Shown: positions 7,304-14,912 of the stretch, piece by piece
Layout: each line of letters opens with the position of its first letter
Numbering within the stretch: the first letter of the stretch is position 1
Source of the DNA: Nocardia concava NBRC 100430
Lineage (GTDB): Bacteria > Actinomycetota > Actinomycetes > Mycobacteriales > Mycobacteriaceae
NCBI RefSeq assembly: GCF_000308815.1
Contig: NZ_BAFX01000106.1
Span: 1-38,794 of the forward strand
Length of the DNA stretch: 38,794 nt
Direction of reading: 5' to 3'
Translations under genes and position numbers: made by a program
The notes under the pieces: generated by a model
What the model was told of the DNA's origin: nothing
Seen by the model: the letters and a program-made list of their open reading frames with translations, nothing else
The model's database searches: none

Positions 7304-8316
7304 GACCGGTCTCCTTCCCGGAGCGAACGCCCGGTGAGCGTGAGGAATACGTCGTCGAGGCTGGGCCGCTTGACGGTGAGCGCACCGGGCGTGATGCCCT
7401 TGTCGCCGAGGGCCCGCAGCAGCGGAACCACTGCGGCGTCACCGTGTTCCACGGTCAGATGCACGAGACTCGTTCCGGCACGGCCGCTCTCGTCGGTGCG
7501 CAGCTTGGACCGCAACTCCAGCACCTCGGACGCGATCTCCAGAGCCAGATCGGCACTGGCGGAATCGATTTCGAGGCTGATCACATCGCCGGAGATGCGC
7601 CGCTTGAGCTCGTCGGGCGTGCCCTCCGCGACAATGGTGCCGTGATCCATCACCAGGATGCGGTCACACAGCGCGTCGGCCTCCTCCAGGTAGTGGGTGG
7701 TGAGAACGATGGTCGTGCCCTCGTCGCGCAGGCGCCGGATGTGGTCCCACAGATTGGCGCGACTCTGCGGATCCAGTCCGGTGGTGGGTTCATCGAGGTA
7801 GATGAGGGTAGGCCGATGCACCAGCCCGAGCGCGATGTCCACGCGCCGCCGCTGCCCGCCGGAGAGCTGCGAGCACTTGCGCCGCTCCAGCCCGTCGAAT
7901 TCCAGGGCCTTGGCGAGCTCGGCCGCATTGGCCTTGGCCTCGGCCTTGGACAGCCCGAAAAGCCGCGCCTGCAGCACCAATTCGTCCTCGACGAGTTCGA
8001 GTTCATTGGTCGATCCGCCCTGCGGCACGTATCCGATGCGGGAGCGCACGGTCCGCGCCTGGCCACGCAGATCCGCCCCGACCACGGTCGCTTCCCCTGC
8101 CGTGGGCGAGAGCAGGGTCGAGATCATCCGCAGGGTGGTGGTCTTACCCGCCCCGTTGGGCCCGAGCAGCCCGATGATCTCCCCGTAGTGCACGTCGAAG
8201 TCGATACCGGTAACCGCTTGCACGTCACCGGTTTTGGTCTTGAATGTCCGGGCCAGCCCACGAACCCGGATCACCGGATCGGTGGGTTCACCACGAACGG
8301 GTGATGTCGTTTCCAC
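7300..8316 (-). CDS. ABC transporter ATPase, DrrA-like
   Basis: 338 residues from a GTG at 8316. Walker A GPNGAGKTT is at 52-60; the signature LSGGQRRRVDIA and Walker B LIYLDEPTTGLDP follow in normal spacing. Beyond the nucleotide-binding domain is the ~100-residue C-terminal extension typical of DrrA, ending VKRPSLDDVFLTLTGR. It powers the permease encoded next. The GTG was chosen because a -35 TTGACT and -10 TACCGT with an 18-base spacer place +1 exactly at this base, giving a leaderless mRNA; an in-frame start at 8352 would lie inside that promoter. Confidence 0.9.
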   Translation of the reverse strand: METTSPVRGEPTDPVIRVRGLARTFKTKTGDVQAVTGIDFDVHYGEIIGLLGPNGAGKTTTLRMISTLLSPTAGEATVVGADLRGQARTVRSRIGYVPQGGSTNELELVEDELVLQARLFGLSKAEAKANAAELAKALEFDGLERRKCSQLSGGQRRRVDIALGLVHRPTLIYLDEPTTGLDPQSRANLWDHIRRLRDEGTTIVLTTHYLEEADALCDRILVMDHGTIVAEGTPDELKRRISGDVISLEIDSASADLALEIASEVLELRSKLRTDESGRAGTSLVHLTVEHGDAAVVPLLRALGDKGITPGALTVKRPSLDDVFLTLTGRSLREGDRS

Positions 8317-8322
8317 CCCACC

Positions 8323-8352
8323 ACGGTAGAAACGACGCACCCGATTAGTCAA
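8323..8352 (-). promoter_or_regulatory. Promoter of the ABC exporter genes
   Basis: TTGACT (8347-8352) and TACCGT (8323-8328) on the minus strand are separated by 18 bases. The expected start of transcription, 6 bases on, is the GTG of the ATPase gene. The -35 box lies inside the palindrome at 8345-8360, so a bound regulator would block it. Confidence 0.5.
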
Positions 8353-8360
8353 GCTTGATT
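8345..8360. promoter_or_regulatory. Palindromic operator candidate of the PadR/ABC locus
   Basis: The half-sites TTAGTCAAG and CTTGATTA form an inverted repeat with perfect core TCAAGCTTGA and one mismatch further out. It covers the -35 element of the ABC promoter and sits between padR and the transporter genes. PadR sites vary, so assigning it to the neighbouring PadR is inference. Confidence 0.4.
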
Positions 8361-8394
8361 ATTCAGTATTGATTGCCCGCCGATCCGGAATTCC

Positions 8395-9003
8395 TCACTG
8401 GACCGGCGGAGGACCTCCCCAGGTGTCCGACCACACATCCAGCTCGCCGCTCTCGATCCGCGCCAGCGTCCGGCGCGACCACTCCAGATCCGCCCGAATG
8501 TGGTCCGACGTCAACCGAATCCCATCCGCCGCGTGATGCGGGATCGCATCGCGCGGATCGCCGCTACCCGCCAGAATCCGCTGCTCCTCGCGGTCGTAGC
8601 GGACCAGATCCGACTCGAACTTCAGGATCCGGGCCCGCAGCGCGGCGATCACCTCGTCGCGGGGCGCGGAAGGGAACAATGCCACCGGCGCGACATACGG
8701 ATGCTTCGGCGAATCCGTGTCGTACAGCGCCTCCCGCAGCATCTCCCCGAACTGCTTCTCCCCCTCGGCCGTCAGCCGATACGTCGTCCGCTCCGGCCGC
8801 GCCCGCTCCTGCCCCACCCCCTCCACCGAGATGAGCCCATCCCGCTGCAACGTCTTCAACGCCCCGTAAACCGACCCGGGCTTCACATTCGCCCAGTCAT
8901 CGGCCTGCCAGGACAACAATTCGCGCCGGACGTCATAGCCGTGCACGGGTTGCAACATGCGCACCACCGCCAGCACCAGCAGCCGGGTCGTAGGGACAGC
9001 CAT
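8395..9003 (-). CDS. PadR-family transcriptional regulator
   Basis: 202 residues. The N-terminal ~90 residues form the PadR winged helix: LLVLAVVRMLQPVHGYDVRRELL, then KPGSVYGALKTLQRDGLI and the wing with ERTTYRLTAEGEKQF. The C-terminal part (LRARILKFESDL..., ADLEWSRRTLARIESGEL) is the helical PadR dimer domain (Vir_act_alpha_C type). PadR proteins usually repress exporter genes and release DNA on binding the drug, which suits the DrrAB-like genes 78 bases downstream. TAATCT lies exactly 6 bases before the ATG, so the transcript is probably leaderless. Confidence 0.9.
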   Translation of the reverse strand: MAVPTTRLLVLAVVRMLQPVHGYDVRRELLSWQADDWANVKPGSVYGALKTLQRDGLISVEGVGQERARPERTTYRLTAEGEKQFGEMLREALYDTDSPKHPYVAPVALFPSAPRDEVIAALRARILKFESDLVRYDREEQRILAGSGDPRDAIPHHAADGIRLTSDHIRADLEWSRRTLARIESGELDVWSDTWGGPPPVQ

Positions 9004-9034
9004 AGTCGCAGATTAATCCTGTCCCACAACGCCA

Positions 9035-9067
9035 ACGAGCCGCCCGGGTGAGTGCCGGGCGGCTCGT
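9035..9067 (-). terminator. Terminator hairpin after ndh
   Basis: A perfect 13-base stem, ACGAGCCGCCCGG with its complement, and a 7-base loop. It lies 15 bases after the ndh stop and before padR. The U-tract is weak (TTGGCGTTG), but this is the strongest stem in the area. Confidence 0.7.
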
Positions 9068-9081
9068 TCGGATTCGGTCGG

Positions 9082-10377
9082 TCAGGCCGCTGCGCGCGGC
9101 TGCTCCGGAACCCTTGGCGTGCGGTTCTTTTCGACCTCGTTGAAGCCGGGGCGGCCGCTGCCGATGAAGGCGATCAGCCAGGAGGCGACGGCGGCGAAGC
9201 GGTTGCGGAAGCCGACGAGGTAGAAGAGGTGGACAGCCAGCCAGGTCACCCAGGCGAGGAAGCCGGTGAACTTCACCTTGTCGTTGATCTTGGTGACGGC
9301 GGCGAACCGGCTGATCACGGCCATCGAGCCCTTGTCCCAGTACTTGAACGGGGTCGCCGCGGCCTTCTTGCCGCGAATGATGTCGGCGACGTGGCGGCCC
9401 TCCTGCATGGCGACCGGCGACTGACCGGGGTAGCCGTTGAGGAAGGTCATATCGCCGATGGCGAAGATGTCGGCGTGACCGCCGACGGTGCAGTCCGGGT
9501 TGATCAATAGTCGTCCGGCGCGGTCGGTCTCGCAGCCGGTGGCCTCGGCCAGAATCTTGGCGAACTCACCGGCGGCCACGCCCGCCGACCACACCACGGT
9601 CTCGGCGGCGATGCCGCGCTCCACGCCGTCCTTGCTCTTGACGGTGACCTTCCCGGCCTCGATATCGGTCACGAAGGTGTCGACGAGCACCTCGACGCCG
9701 CTCTTCTCGAGCGACTGCTTCGAATACTCCGACAGATGTCCGCCGAAGGGCGGCAGCACGACACCCGCACCCTCGACGAGAGTGACCGTATCCTCCAGGT
9801 GGAAGTACCTTTTCGCGAGTTCCTTCAGCTGGCCGGCGACCTCGACGCCGGTCGCGCCCGCACCGACCACCACGAAGCTGAGCAGGCGGCGGCGGGTCTC
9901 CGGGTCGGCGGTCTTGGCCTGCTCGAAGACGCGCTCGATCTGCGCGCGCAGGGCGCGGGCATCGTCGATGGTCTTGAGCGAGAACGTCTTGTCCGCGAAA
10001 TCGTCACGGCCGAAGTAGGACTGGCTGGCGCCGGTGGCGGCGATGAGCTTGCCGTAGCGGATCTTGCGCGGGCCCTCGGGGGTTTCGTAGGTGAGGATCG
10101 CGTTGGGAGCGTCGATCGCGGTCACCTTGCCCAGGCGCGCCTCGCCGTTCTTGTGCTTGCGGAGGATGTTCTGAATCGGAGGAGCGATCTCGTCGGAGGC
10201 CAGCACACCCGTCGCTACCTGGTAGAGCAACGGCTGGAAAAGATGCTCGGGGGTACCCGAGATGAGGACGTAGCGAACTCCCGACTTGTTCAGCTGCTTC
10301 GCGGCGGCCAGGCCACCGAAGCCCGATCCGACGATGACGACATCGGCGGTTTCGATCTCCGCCTCCAGGTTGTACAT
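9082..10377 (-). CDS. ndh: Type II NADH dehydrogenase (NDH-2)
   Basis: 431 residues of single-subunit NADH:quinone oxidoreductase, which passes electrons from NADH to menaquinone without pumping protons. Two dinucleotide folds are clear: VGSGFGGLAAAKQL near residue 16 (FAD) and VVGAGATGVEVAGQL near 170 (NADH). The FAD-contacting IFAIGDMTFL and the quinone-side QEGRHVADII follow. The C-terminal ~80 residues include the hydrophobic stretch FLAWVTWLAVHLFYLVGF, the membrane anchor of mycobacterial-type NDH-2. The start has the ribosome site GAAGGGAG. It is divergent from a LysR gene and ends at a strong hairpin. Confidence 0.94.
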   Translation of the reverse strand: MYNLEAEIETADVVIVGSGFGGLAAAKQLNKSGVRYVLISGTPEHLFQPLLYQVATGVLASDEIAPPIQNILRKHKNGEARLGKVTAIDAPNAILTYETPEGPRKIRYGKLIAATGASQSYFGRDDFADKTFSLKTIDDARALRAQIERVFEQAKTADPETRRRLLSFVVVGAGATGVEVAGQLKELAKRYFHLEDTVTLVEGAGVVLPPFGGHLSEYSKQSLEKSGVEVLVDTFVTDIEAGKVTVKSKDGVERGIAAETVVWSAGVAAGEFAKILAEATGCETDRAGRLLINPDCTVGGHADIFAIGDMTFLNGYPGQSPVAMQEGRHVADIIRGKKAAATPFKYWDKGSMAVISRFAAVTKINDKVKFTGFLAWVTWLAVHLFYLVGFRNRFAAVASWLIAFIGSGRPGFNEVEKNRTPRVPEQPRAAA

Positions 10378-10411
10378 GACTGCTCCCTTCTGTCATGACT
10401 AACCGTGATTC

Positions 10412-10427
10412 GGAACGCGGTTGTTCC
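10412..10427. promoter_or_regulatory. Inverted repeat between ndh and lysR
   Basis: GGAAC and GTTCC are separated by six bases in the 113-base gap between divergent ndh and the LysR gene. LysR proteins usually bind such dyads in the shared promoter region. Assigning this site to the neighbouring LysR is inference. Confidence 0.35.
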
Positions 10428-10490
10428 AGGGGTCAGGGCGCATAATCAAGATGACTCTTATCTACGTTGATCATGAATTGGAGAGATGCC

Positions 10491-11351
10491 GTGGAGCTGC
10501 GCCAACTGGCCTACTTCGTGGCGGTCTGCGAGGAGCTGAGCTTCAGCCGGGCCGCGAGCCGCTGTTTCATCTCGCAGTCGGCCATCAGCCACCAGATCGC
10601 CAGGCTGGAGCGGGATCTTGGCGTGAACCTCTTCGAACGCTCGACAAGATCGGTCGTACCCACCGACGCGACCACCCGGCTACTTCCTCTTGCGAAGCAA
10701 ATGCTGAGCCTGGAATCCGCCATTCGCGCAGCTGTACGGGCCTCCGGCCCACGAATTCGCCTGGCGGCCAATATGAGCTTCGCAACAAGATCGCTCTCCG
10801 CCATCGCCGGAGCACGCGAGGCGCATCCCGGCGCGGAGATCGAATTCGTCATCAAGCCCTTCCGCCAGCGCATTCAGGCGGTGGCCGACGGGGACTGTGA
10901 TCTTGCTCTCATCCGGGGCAGCGTGGATCAGCCCGGGCTCAGCGTCGAGCAGCTCTGGGTCGAGGATCCGGTCATCGCCACCTCCACCTCGCATCCGCTC
11001 GTGCAGCGCGGCGGAGATGTCACGCTCGCGGAACTGGGGGCCTATCCGCTGCTGCTGCCGCCGGAATCGGAACAGGTGCTGCTGCACAATGTGGTGCGCG
11101 CGGCCTTCGCCGATCTGCCCACCGGTCCGGTCTTCGGGCCGCCGATCCCGCCCGACCACACCGCCACCATGGAGCTCATCAACCGGCCCGACGCGTGGAC
11201 CATCCTCTACGCCGACACCCAGACCGAGGGCATCGCCACCCTCCACCTCTCGGGTCACCCGCTGCGTATCCCGGTCTCCGCGGTCACCCGCAGCGAGGGC
11301 CGCCCCTCCCCCATCGTCACCACCCTGCTGGCGGCGCTGCACAGCTCATAA
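10491..11351 (+). CDS. LysR-family transcriptional regulator
   Basis: 286 residues. Residues 2-60 form the LysR winged helix: ELRQLAYFVAVCEELSFSRAA, SQSAISHQIARLERDLG and LFERSTRSV. The rest is the effector-binding domain with two Rossmann-like lobes (starting RLAANMSFATRSLSAIAGARE). The GTG at 10491 was chosen for GGAGAG 6-7 bases upstream and because the family starts MELRQL; an ATG at 10467 lacks a site. It is divergent from ndh, so a role in controlling respiration is plausible but not shown. A paired-hairpin repeat begins 10 bases after its stop. Confidence 0.9.
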   Translation: MELRQLAYFVAVCEELSFSRAASRCFISQSAISHQIARLERDLGVNLFERSTRSVVPTDATTRLLPLAKQMLSLESAIRAAVRASGPRIRLAANMSFATRSLSAIAGAREAHPGAEIEFVIKPFRQRIQAVADGDCDLALIRGSVDQPGLSVEQLWVEDPVIATSTSHPLVQRGGDVTLAELGAYPLLLPPESEQVLLHNVVRAAFADLPTGPVFGPPIPPDHTATMELINRPDAWTILYADTQTEGIATLHLSGHPLRIPVSAVTRSEGRPSPIVTTLLAALHSS

Positions 11352-11360
11352 CCACACCCC

Positions 11361-11435
11361 GTCATTCCGGCATGCTTTTGGCCGGAATCCACTGGGCCGA
11401 CGGAAGATCCCGGCCAAAAGCATGCCGGGATGTCG
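11361..11435. repeat. REP-like paired-hairpin element, copy 1
   Basis: Two inverted units of about 27 bases flank a ~20-base centre. Each unit is itself a hairpin: the left one pairs ATTCCGGC with GCCGGAAT, the right one (reversed) pairs ATCCCGGC with GCCGGGAT, around the shared core ATGCTTTTG. A second copy lies at 36008-36084. It sits between the LysR stop and the DUF1707 start. Confidence 0.8.
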
Positions 11436-11473
11436 AGGGGGACGCCTACGCTGGGTGCGTGGGGCAGGAGAGC

Positions 11474-11893
11474 ATGCGCGCTTCCGACAGGGATCGCGAG
11501 CAGATCGTCGATAAACTGCGGGTGGCGATGGACGAGGGGCGGATCACGCTCCACGAATTCGATTCCCGGCTGCAGCAGGTGTATTCGGCCAAGACCTACG
11601 GCGAGCTCAGCCCGATCCTGTCCGACCTACCCGCGCAACGGGTTCCGGGCCGCGCCGCCAAGTCCGACCCGGGCAGCGTCCCGGTCTGGGTCAAAATCAT
11701 GTGGACGCCCTGGGTTTTCGTGAACCTGCTGGTCCTGGTGATCTGGTTCGCCACCGGCATGGGCTACTTCTGGCCGATTTGGGTGGAGGCACCCTGGGGC
11801 CTGGCCCTGCTCATCCCCACCACCATCGGCATCCTGGTGCAGCGCGATTCCAACCGCCGCCGCGCCGAGCGCGAACAGTTCCGGCCGCAATAA
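11474..11893 (+). CDS. DUF1707 protein with two membrane segments
   Basis: 139 residues. The N-terminal ~50 residues are a DUF1707 domain: MRASDRDREQIVDKL, MDEGRITLHEFDSRL and YGELSPILSDLP, the SHOCT-like fold seen at the front of many actinobacterial membrane proteins. Two hydrophobic segments follow (WVFVNLLVLVIWFATGM and WGLALLIPTTIGILV), and the C-terminus is strongly basic. The function is unknown. The ATG has AGGAG 5-6 bases upstream, but a GTG at 11459 in the same frame has TACGCT 6 bases upstream and may be a leaderless start. It converges on the APH gene with a 3-base gap. Confidence 0.82.
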   Translation: MRASDRDREQIVDKLRVAMDEGRITLHEFDSRLQQVYSAKTYGELSPILSDLPAQRVPGRAAKSDPGSVPVWVKIMWTPWVFVNLLVLVIWFATGMGYFWPIWVEAPWGLALLIPTTIGILVQRDSNRRRAEREQFRPQ

Positions 11894-11896
11894 CTT

Positions 11897-12838
11897 TCAG
11901 GCCAGCGCCGCCGCGACCACGAGGTGCAGCCGCAGATCCTCGGGCTCCTCGTCCTCGACGGCCCATACGATCTCCTCCATCGACCGCATGAACGCCCACG
12001 CGTGCACCCGCTCGGCAGGTACGTCCAGCGCGGCCGCTGTCCGCTCGACCACCGCCCGCGCGTGCTCGGCCGTCGGATCACTCTGCACCTGAATCATCAC
12101 CAGGAATCCGGCATCGAACGCGGCCTCACCCAGATAAGCCTTCGGGTCGATGAGCAGCCACGGCTCCCGCTCCGCCGCAACGATATTGCCCAGGTGGGTA
12201 TCGCGATTGACCACCAGCAACGGCCCCTCCGGCACCGCCAGCTCATCACACCGCTCGGCGGCACGATCCAGCAGCCGACTCGAAATCACCTCGGCCACTT
12301 CGGCCTCCGGCTTCCGGAACATGCGCTCCCACTCCTCGACCATCCCCGCGGCCGTCGGCAACTCCGGAAATCCGCCGGGCGCCGCCACCGGCTCCCGCCG
12401 CAGCCGCCGATACAACCGGCACGCCAGCTCGACCTTCCCGATGTTCTCCGGCCGCCCCTCGAGACTCGGAAATCCCGGCTGATACAGCAATTCCGTTCCC
12501 GGCCGCGCCCACTCCAGCAGCATCGCCCCACTCGCCGAATCGAACTCGTACAGCCGCACGGCCCCGTCCCCGCCATAGCAATACAGCCCCGTCGGCTCCC
12601 CGGCGTTCTCCTCATCGACCACCGGCACCTTCAGCACCGCGACCGACCCGTCCGCCCGCCGCACCGGCGCGACCCACGAATGCGTTCCCCCGCCGAAGCT
12701 TTCGCCGATGACCTCCAACTCCCACCTGCCGCAAAGCCGTTCGACCAACCCCGGCAGATCGGCGAGCCACCGCGGCCCCCGCTCCCCGAAACTCGTCGCG
12801 ATGGTCTCCTCAACATTGCGCGGCAGTGAGATCGACAT
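11897..12838 (-). CDS. APH(6)/hydroxyurea-kinase-like phosphotransferase
   Basis: 313 residues resembling streptomycin 6-phosphotransferase-type kinases: GGGTHSWVAPV as the nucleotide loop, AVLKVPV with the ATP lysine, AMLLEWARPGTEL as hinge, then the catalytic region. There HGDLHxxN is altered to NRDTHLGN (D213, N218), with D231 in LLIDPKAYLGEAAFD as the metal-binding Asp. The key acids are kept while the first His is lost. Such enzymes phosphorylate aminoglycosides or other small alcohols; whether this one confers resistance is unknown. Its ATG overlaps the upstream stop by one base (TGATG). Confidence 0.8.
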   Translation of the reverse strand: MSISLPRNVEETIATSFGERGPRWLADLPGLVERLCGRWELEVIGESFGGGTHSWVAPVRRADGSVAVLKVPVVDEENAGEPTGLYCYGGDGAVRLYEFDSASGAMLLEWARPGTELLYQPGFPSLEGRPENIGKVELACRLYRRLRREPVAAPGGFPELPTAAGMVEEWERMFRKPEAEVAEVISSRLLDRAAERCDELAVPEGPLLVVNRDTHLGNIVAAEREPWLLIDPKAYLGEAAFDAGFLVMIQVQSDPTAEHARAVVERTAAALDVPAERVHAWAFMRSMEEIVWAVEDEEPEDLRLHLVVAAALA

Positions 12839-13434
12839 CAGCCCAGCTTGCCACCACTGCCCTGCTCGACCGCGCCGACGGCCACCTCGCCACCCGTTGC
12901 CGCGCCGGACTCTGTTGCCGCGCCGGAGTCGACGGCCGGTTCAGAGGCGGCGGCCTGAGCCGGTTCGGGGACCGGAGTCTCGTGAACGGTGCGCCAGAGG
13001 TGAATTCGCCCGTCCGTCACCAGCACCGCGGTGACCGTGCGCCTGCCGGTCTTCACCGCGCCGATGCGGTTCTCCGCGACGAAGCGGACCACGATGAGCT
13101 GCCCGCTGCGGGCGATCTCCGCGATATCGGAGACCTCGATCTCCACCCCCGCCAGCGCATTTCGCGCCGACCACATCCCCGCCAGGAATGTCTCCCGATC
13201 CACCGCCTGCCCGGTGGTCACCACCGAGGTGAACTGCTCGTCCAATGCCCCCGAGATCCGGTCGAACACCTTCGGCAGCGCATCCGACCCCAGCCATTCG
13301 GCCAGATCGAAATGCAATGCCTCGATGACGTCCTTCAGCTCGACGCCCTCCGCACGGACCTCGTCCGCCTCGTCAGCCCTCCGGGACGCGGGCGCCTCGG
13401 CCCGCCCCCGCCGAGGATCGAATCGCCCACGCAC
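12838..13434 (-). CDS. Putative NTF2/SnoaL-like fold protein
   Basis: 198 residues. Residues ~30-150 look like an NTF2/SnoaL-like alpha+beta cone: helices LKDVIEALHFDLAEWL and LPKVFDRISGALDEQF, then strands in VEIEVSDIAEIARSG, IVVRFVAENRIGAV and GRIHLWRTVHE. The N-terminal 28 residues are Arg/Glu/Ala-rich and the last ~45 are low-complexity Ala/Gly/Glu, both likely disordered. No catalytic residues can be named. The stop overlaps the APH start, so the two are coupled. Confidence 0.6.
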   Translation of the reverse strand: MRGRFDPRRGRAEAPASRRADEADEVRAEGVELKDVIEALHFDLAEWLGSDALPKVFDRISGALDEQFTSVVTTGQAVDRETFLAGMWSARNALAGVEIEVSDIAEIARSGQLIVVRFVAENRIGAVKTGRRTVTAVLVTDGRIHLWRTVHETPVPEPAQAAASEPAVDSGAATESGAATGGEVAVGAVEQGSGGKLG

Positions 13435-13475
13435 GGGAAAAGCGTGCCCGAGCCCCGCCCGACGAGCAACCGCAA

Positions 13476-13712
13476 CTACCCGAGGTGTCCGCTTTCACCG
13501 AGGCATGGCGGGTGGGTCAGCATGCACCATAGGGTGCTCGTGCCTTGCGCGCTGTTCGACGCGCTGCCGGTCAGACCACCGTCCGATCCCGCCGTTCCGG
13601 TCGCCGCCGGGACCCCCGTCACGTCGGTCAAGGGCAGGGGTGCGGCCGCCGCCGGACCGACCCCGACCAGCAGCGTGCTCGCGGCAACGCCGATGAAGAT
13701 GAGAGTGCGCAT
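13476..13712 (-). CDS. Small secreted protein with C-terminal Cys pair
   Basis: 78 residues: signal peptide MRTLIFIGVAASTLLVGVG with PAAAA-P cleavage region, a ~45-residue Gly/Thr/Ser-rich mature part, and an end segment LWCMLTHPPCLGE with two cysteines that could form a disulfide. The ATG at 13712 was chosen because TATGTT lies 7 bases upstream, the leaderless spacing seen at several genes here. Upstream in-frame ATGs at 13724 and 13736 would only extend the basic N-region. It is first in the run of three minus-strand genes ending with the APH gene. The family is not recognised. Confidence 0.6.
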   Translation of the reverse strand: MRTLIFIGVAASTLLVGVGPAAAAPLPLTDVTGVPAATGTAGSDGGLTGSASNSAQGTSTLWCMLTHPPCLGESGHLG

Positions 13713-13820
13713 GACGCAAAACATAAGCGACCGCATTTCAGAATTGACCGGAATGCGCCTCCCCTTCCGGCCCCCAATTCCTTTGGCACCCAAGCCGGGG
13801 CCACGGATCCGCGCAAACGA

Positions 13821-13854
13821 AAGGTCCCCCGGCCGTTCCCGGCCGGGGGACCTT
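13821..13854 (-). terminator. Terminator after etfBA
   Basis: A perfect 14-base stem, AAGGTCCCCCGGCC with its complement, and a 6-base loop. On the minus strand it is followed by TTCGTTTGC, a moderate T-rich tail. It lies 27 bases after the etfA stop. Confidence 0.85.
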
Positions 13855-13880
13855 CCAATTGCCTTTCACCGCAAGGGCGC

Positions 13881-14840
13881 TCAGCCCTTGTGAGCCTTCA
13901 CGGCCTCGGTGAGCTGCGGGGCGACATTGAACAGGTCGCCGACGATGCCGTAGTCCGAGATCTCGAAGATCGGGGCCTCTTCGTCCTTGTTGACGGCCAC
14001 GATGGTCTTCGAGGTCTGCATGCCGGCGCGGTGCTGGATCGCGCCGGAGATGCCCAGGGCGATGTACAGCTGCGGGGAGACCGTCTTACCGGTCTGACCG
14101 ACCTGGAACTGGCCCGGGTAGTAGCCCGAGTCGACGGCGGCACGCGAGGCGCCGACGGCCGCACCGAGGGCGTCGGCCAGCGGCTCGACGACCTTGCCGA
14201 AGTTGTCGGCCGAGCCGACACCGCGGCCACCCGACACCACGATGGTGGCCTCGGTCAGCTCCGGACGGTCGCCGCCCACGATCGGCTCACGCGAGACGAC
14301 CTTGGTGACGCCCTCTTCCTGCGCGGGCAGGTCGACGACGACCTTCTCGCCGGCGCCGGCCTGCGGGGCGGCCTCGACGGCGCCCGGACGCACCGAGATG
14401 ACCGGGACATCGCCGGTGGCCTTGGCATCCACGGTGAACGCGCCACCGAAGATGGAGTGCTGCACCGAGCCGTCACCGTTCACGGCGATGGCGTCGATGA
14501 GCAGGCCGGAACCGATGCGGGCGGCCAGGCGACCCGACACCTCCTTGCCCTCCGCGGTGGCGGCGACCAGGATCGCGGCCGGGGCGGCGGACTCGGACAG
14601 GCCGGCGAGGACGTCGACCTTCGGGGTCACCAGGAAGCCCTCGGCGTCGTCACCCTCGGCGACGTAGATCTTCTCGGCGCCGGCGGCGGCGAGGGCCTCG
14701 GCCAGCTTGTCGGCGGTGCCGGGGGCGGCGACCACGACGGCGGCCGGGGTGCCCAGCGCGCGAGCGGCGGTGAGGAGTTCGGTGGTGACCTTCTTGGGCG
14801 CACCGTCAGCGTGCTCCACGAGCACGAGTACTTCTGCCAT
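13881..14840 (-). CDS. etfA: Electron transfer flavoprotein alpha subunit
   Basis: 319 residues. The C-terminal FAD domain is clear: VVSGGRGVGSADNF, GASRAAVDSGY, QVGQTGKTVSPQLYIALGISGAIQH and a final FEISDYGIVGDLF. The N-terminal half is the ETF alpha/beta domain (MAEVLVLVEH...). With EtfB it carries electrons from acyl-CoA dehydrogenases to ETF:quinone oxidoreductase. The ATG at 14840 has GGAGAAAG upstream; a longer frame to 14879 lacks support. It lies 72 bases after etfB and ends at a strong terminator. It matches Rv3028c (fixB) in position. Confidence 0.96.
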   Translation of the reverse strand: MAEVLVLVEHADGAPKKVTTELLTAARALGTPAAVVVAAPGTADKLAEALAAAGAEKIYVAEGDDAEGFLVTPKVDVLAGLSESAAPAAILVAATAEGKEVSGRLAARIGSGLLIDAIAVNGDGSVQHSIFGGAFTVDAKATGDVPVISVRPGAVEAAPQAGAGEKVVVDLPAQEEGVTKVVSREPIVGGDRPELTEATIVVSGGRGVGSADNFGKVVEPLADALGAAVGASRAAVDSGYYPGQFQVGQTGKTVSPQLYIALGISGAIQHRAGMQTSKTIVAVNKDEEAPIFEISDYGIVGDLFNVAPQLTEAVKAHKG

Positions 14841-14912
14841 TGTTCTTTCTCCTGCGGCATCTATGGGGGCGAGCTGCAAGCACTGCGCCCCGATCGTTCG
14901 GCTCGGGGGGCT

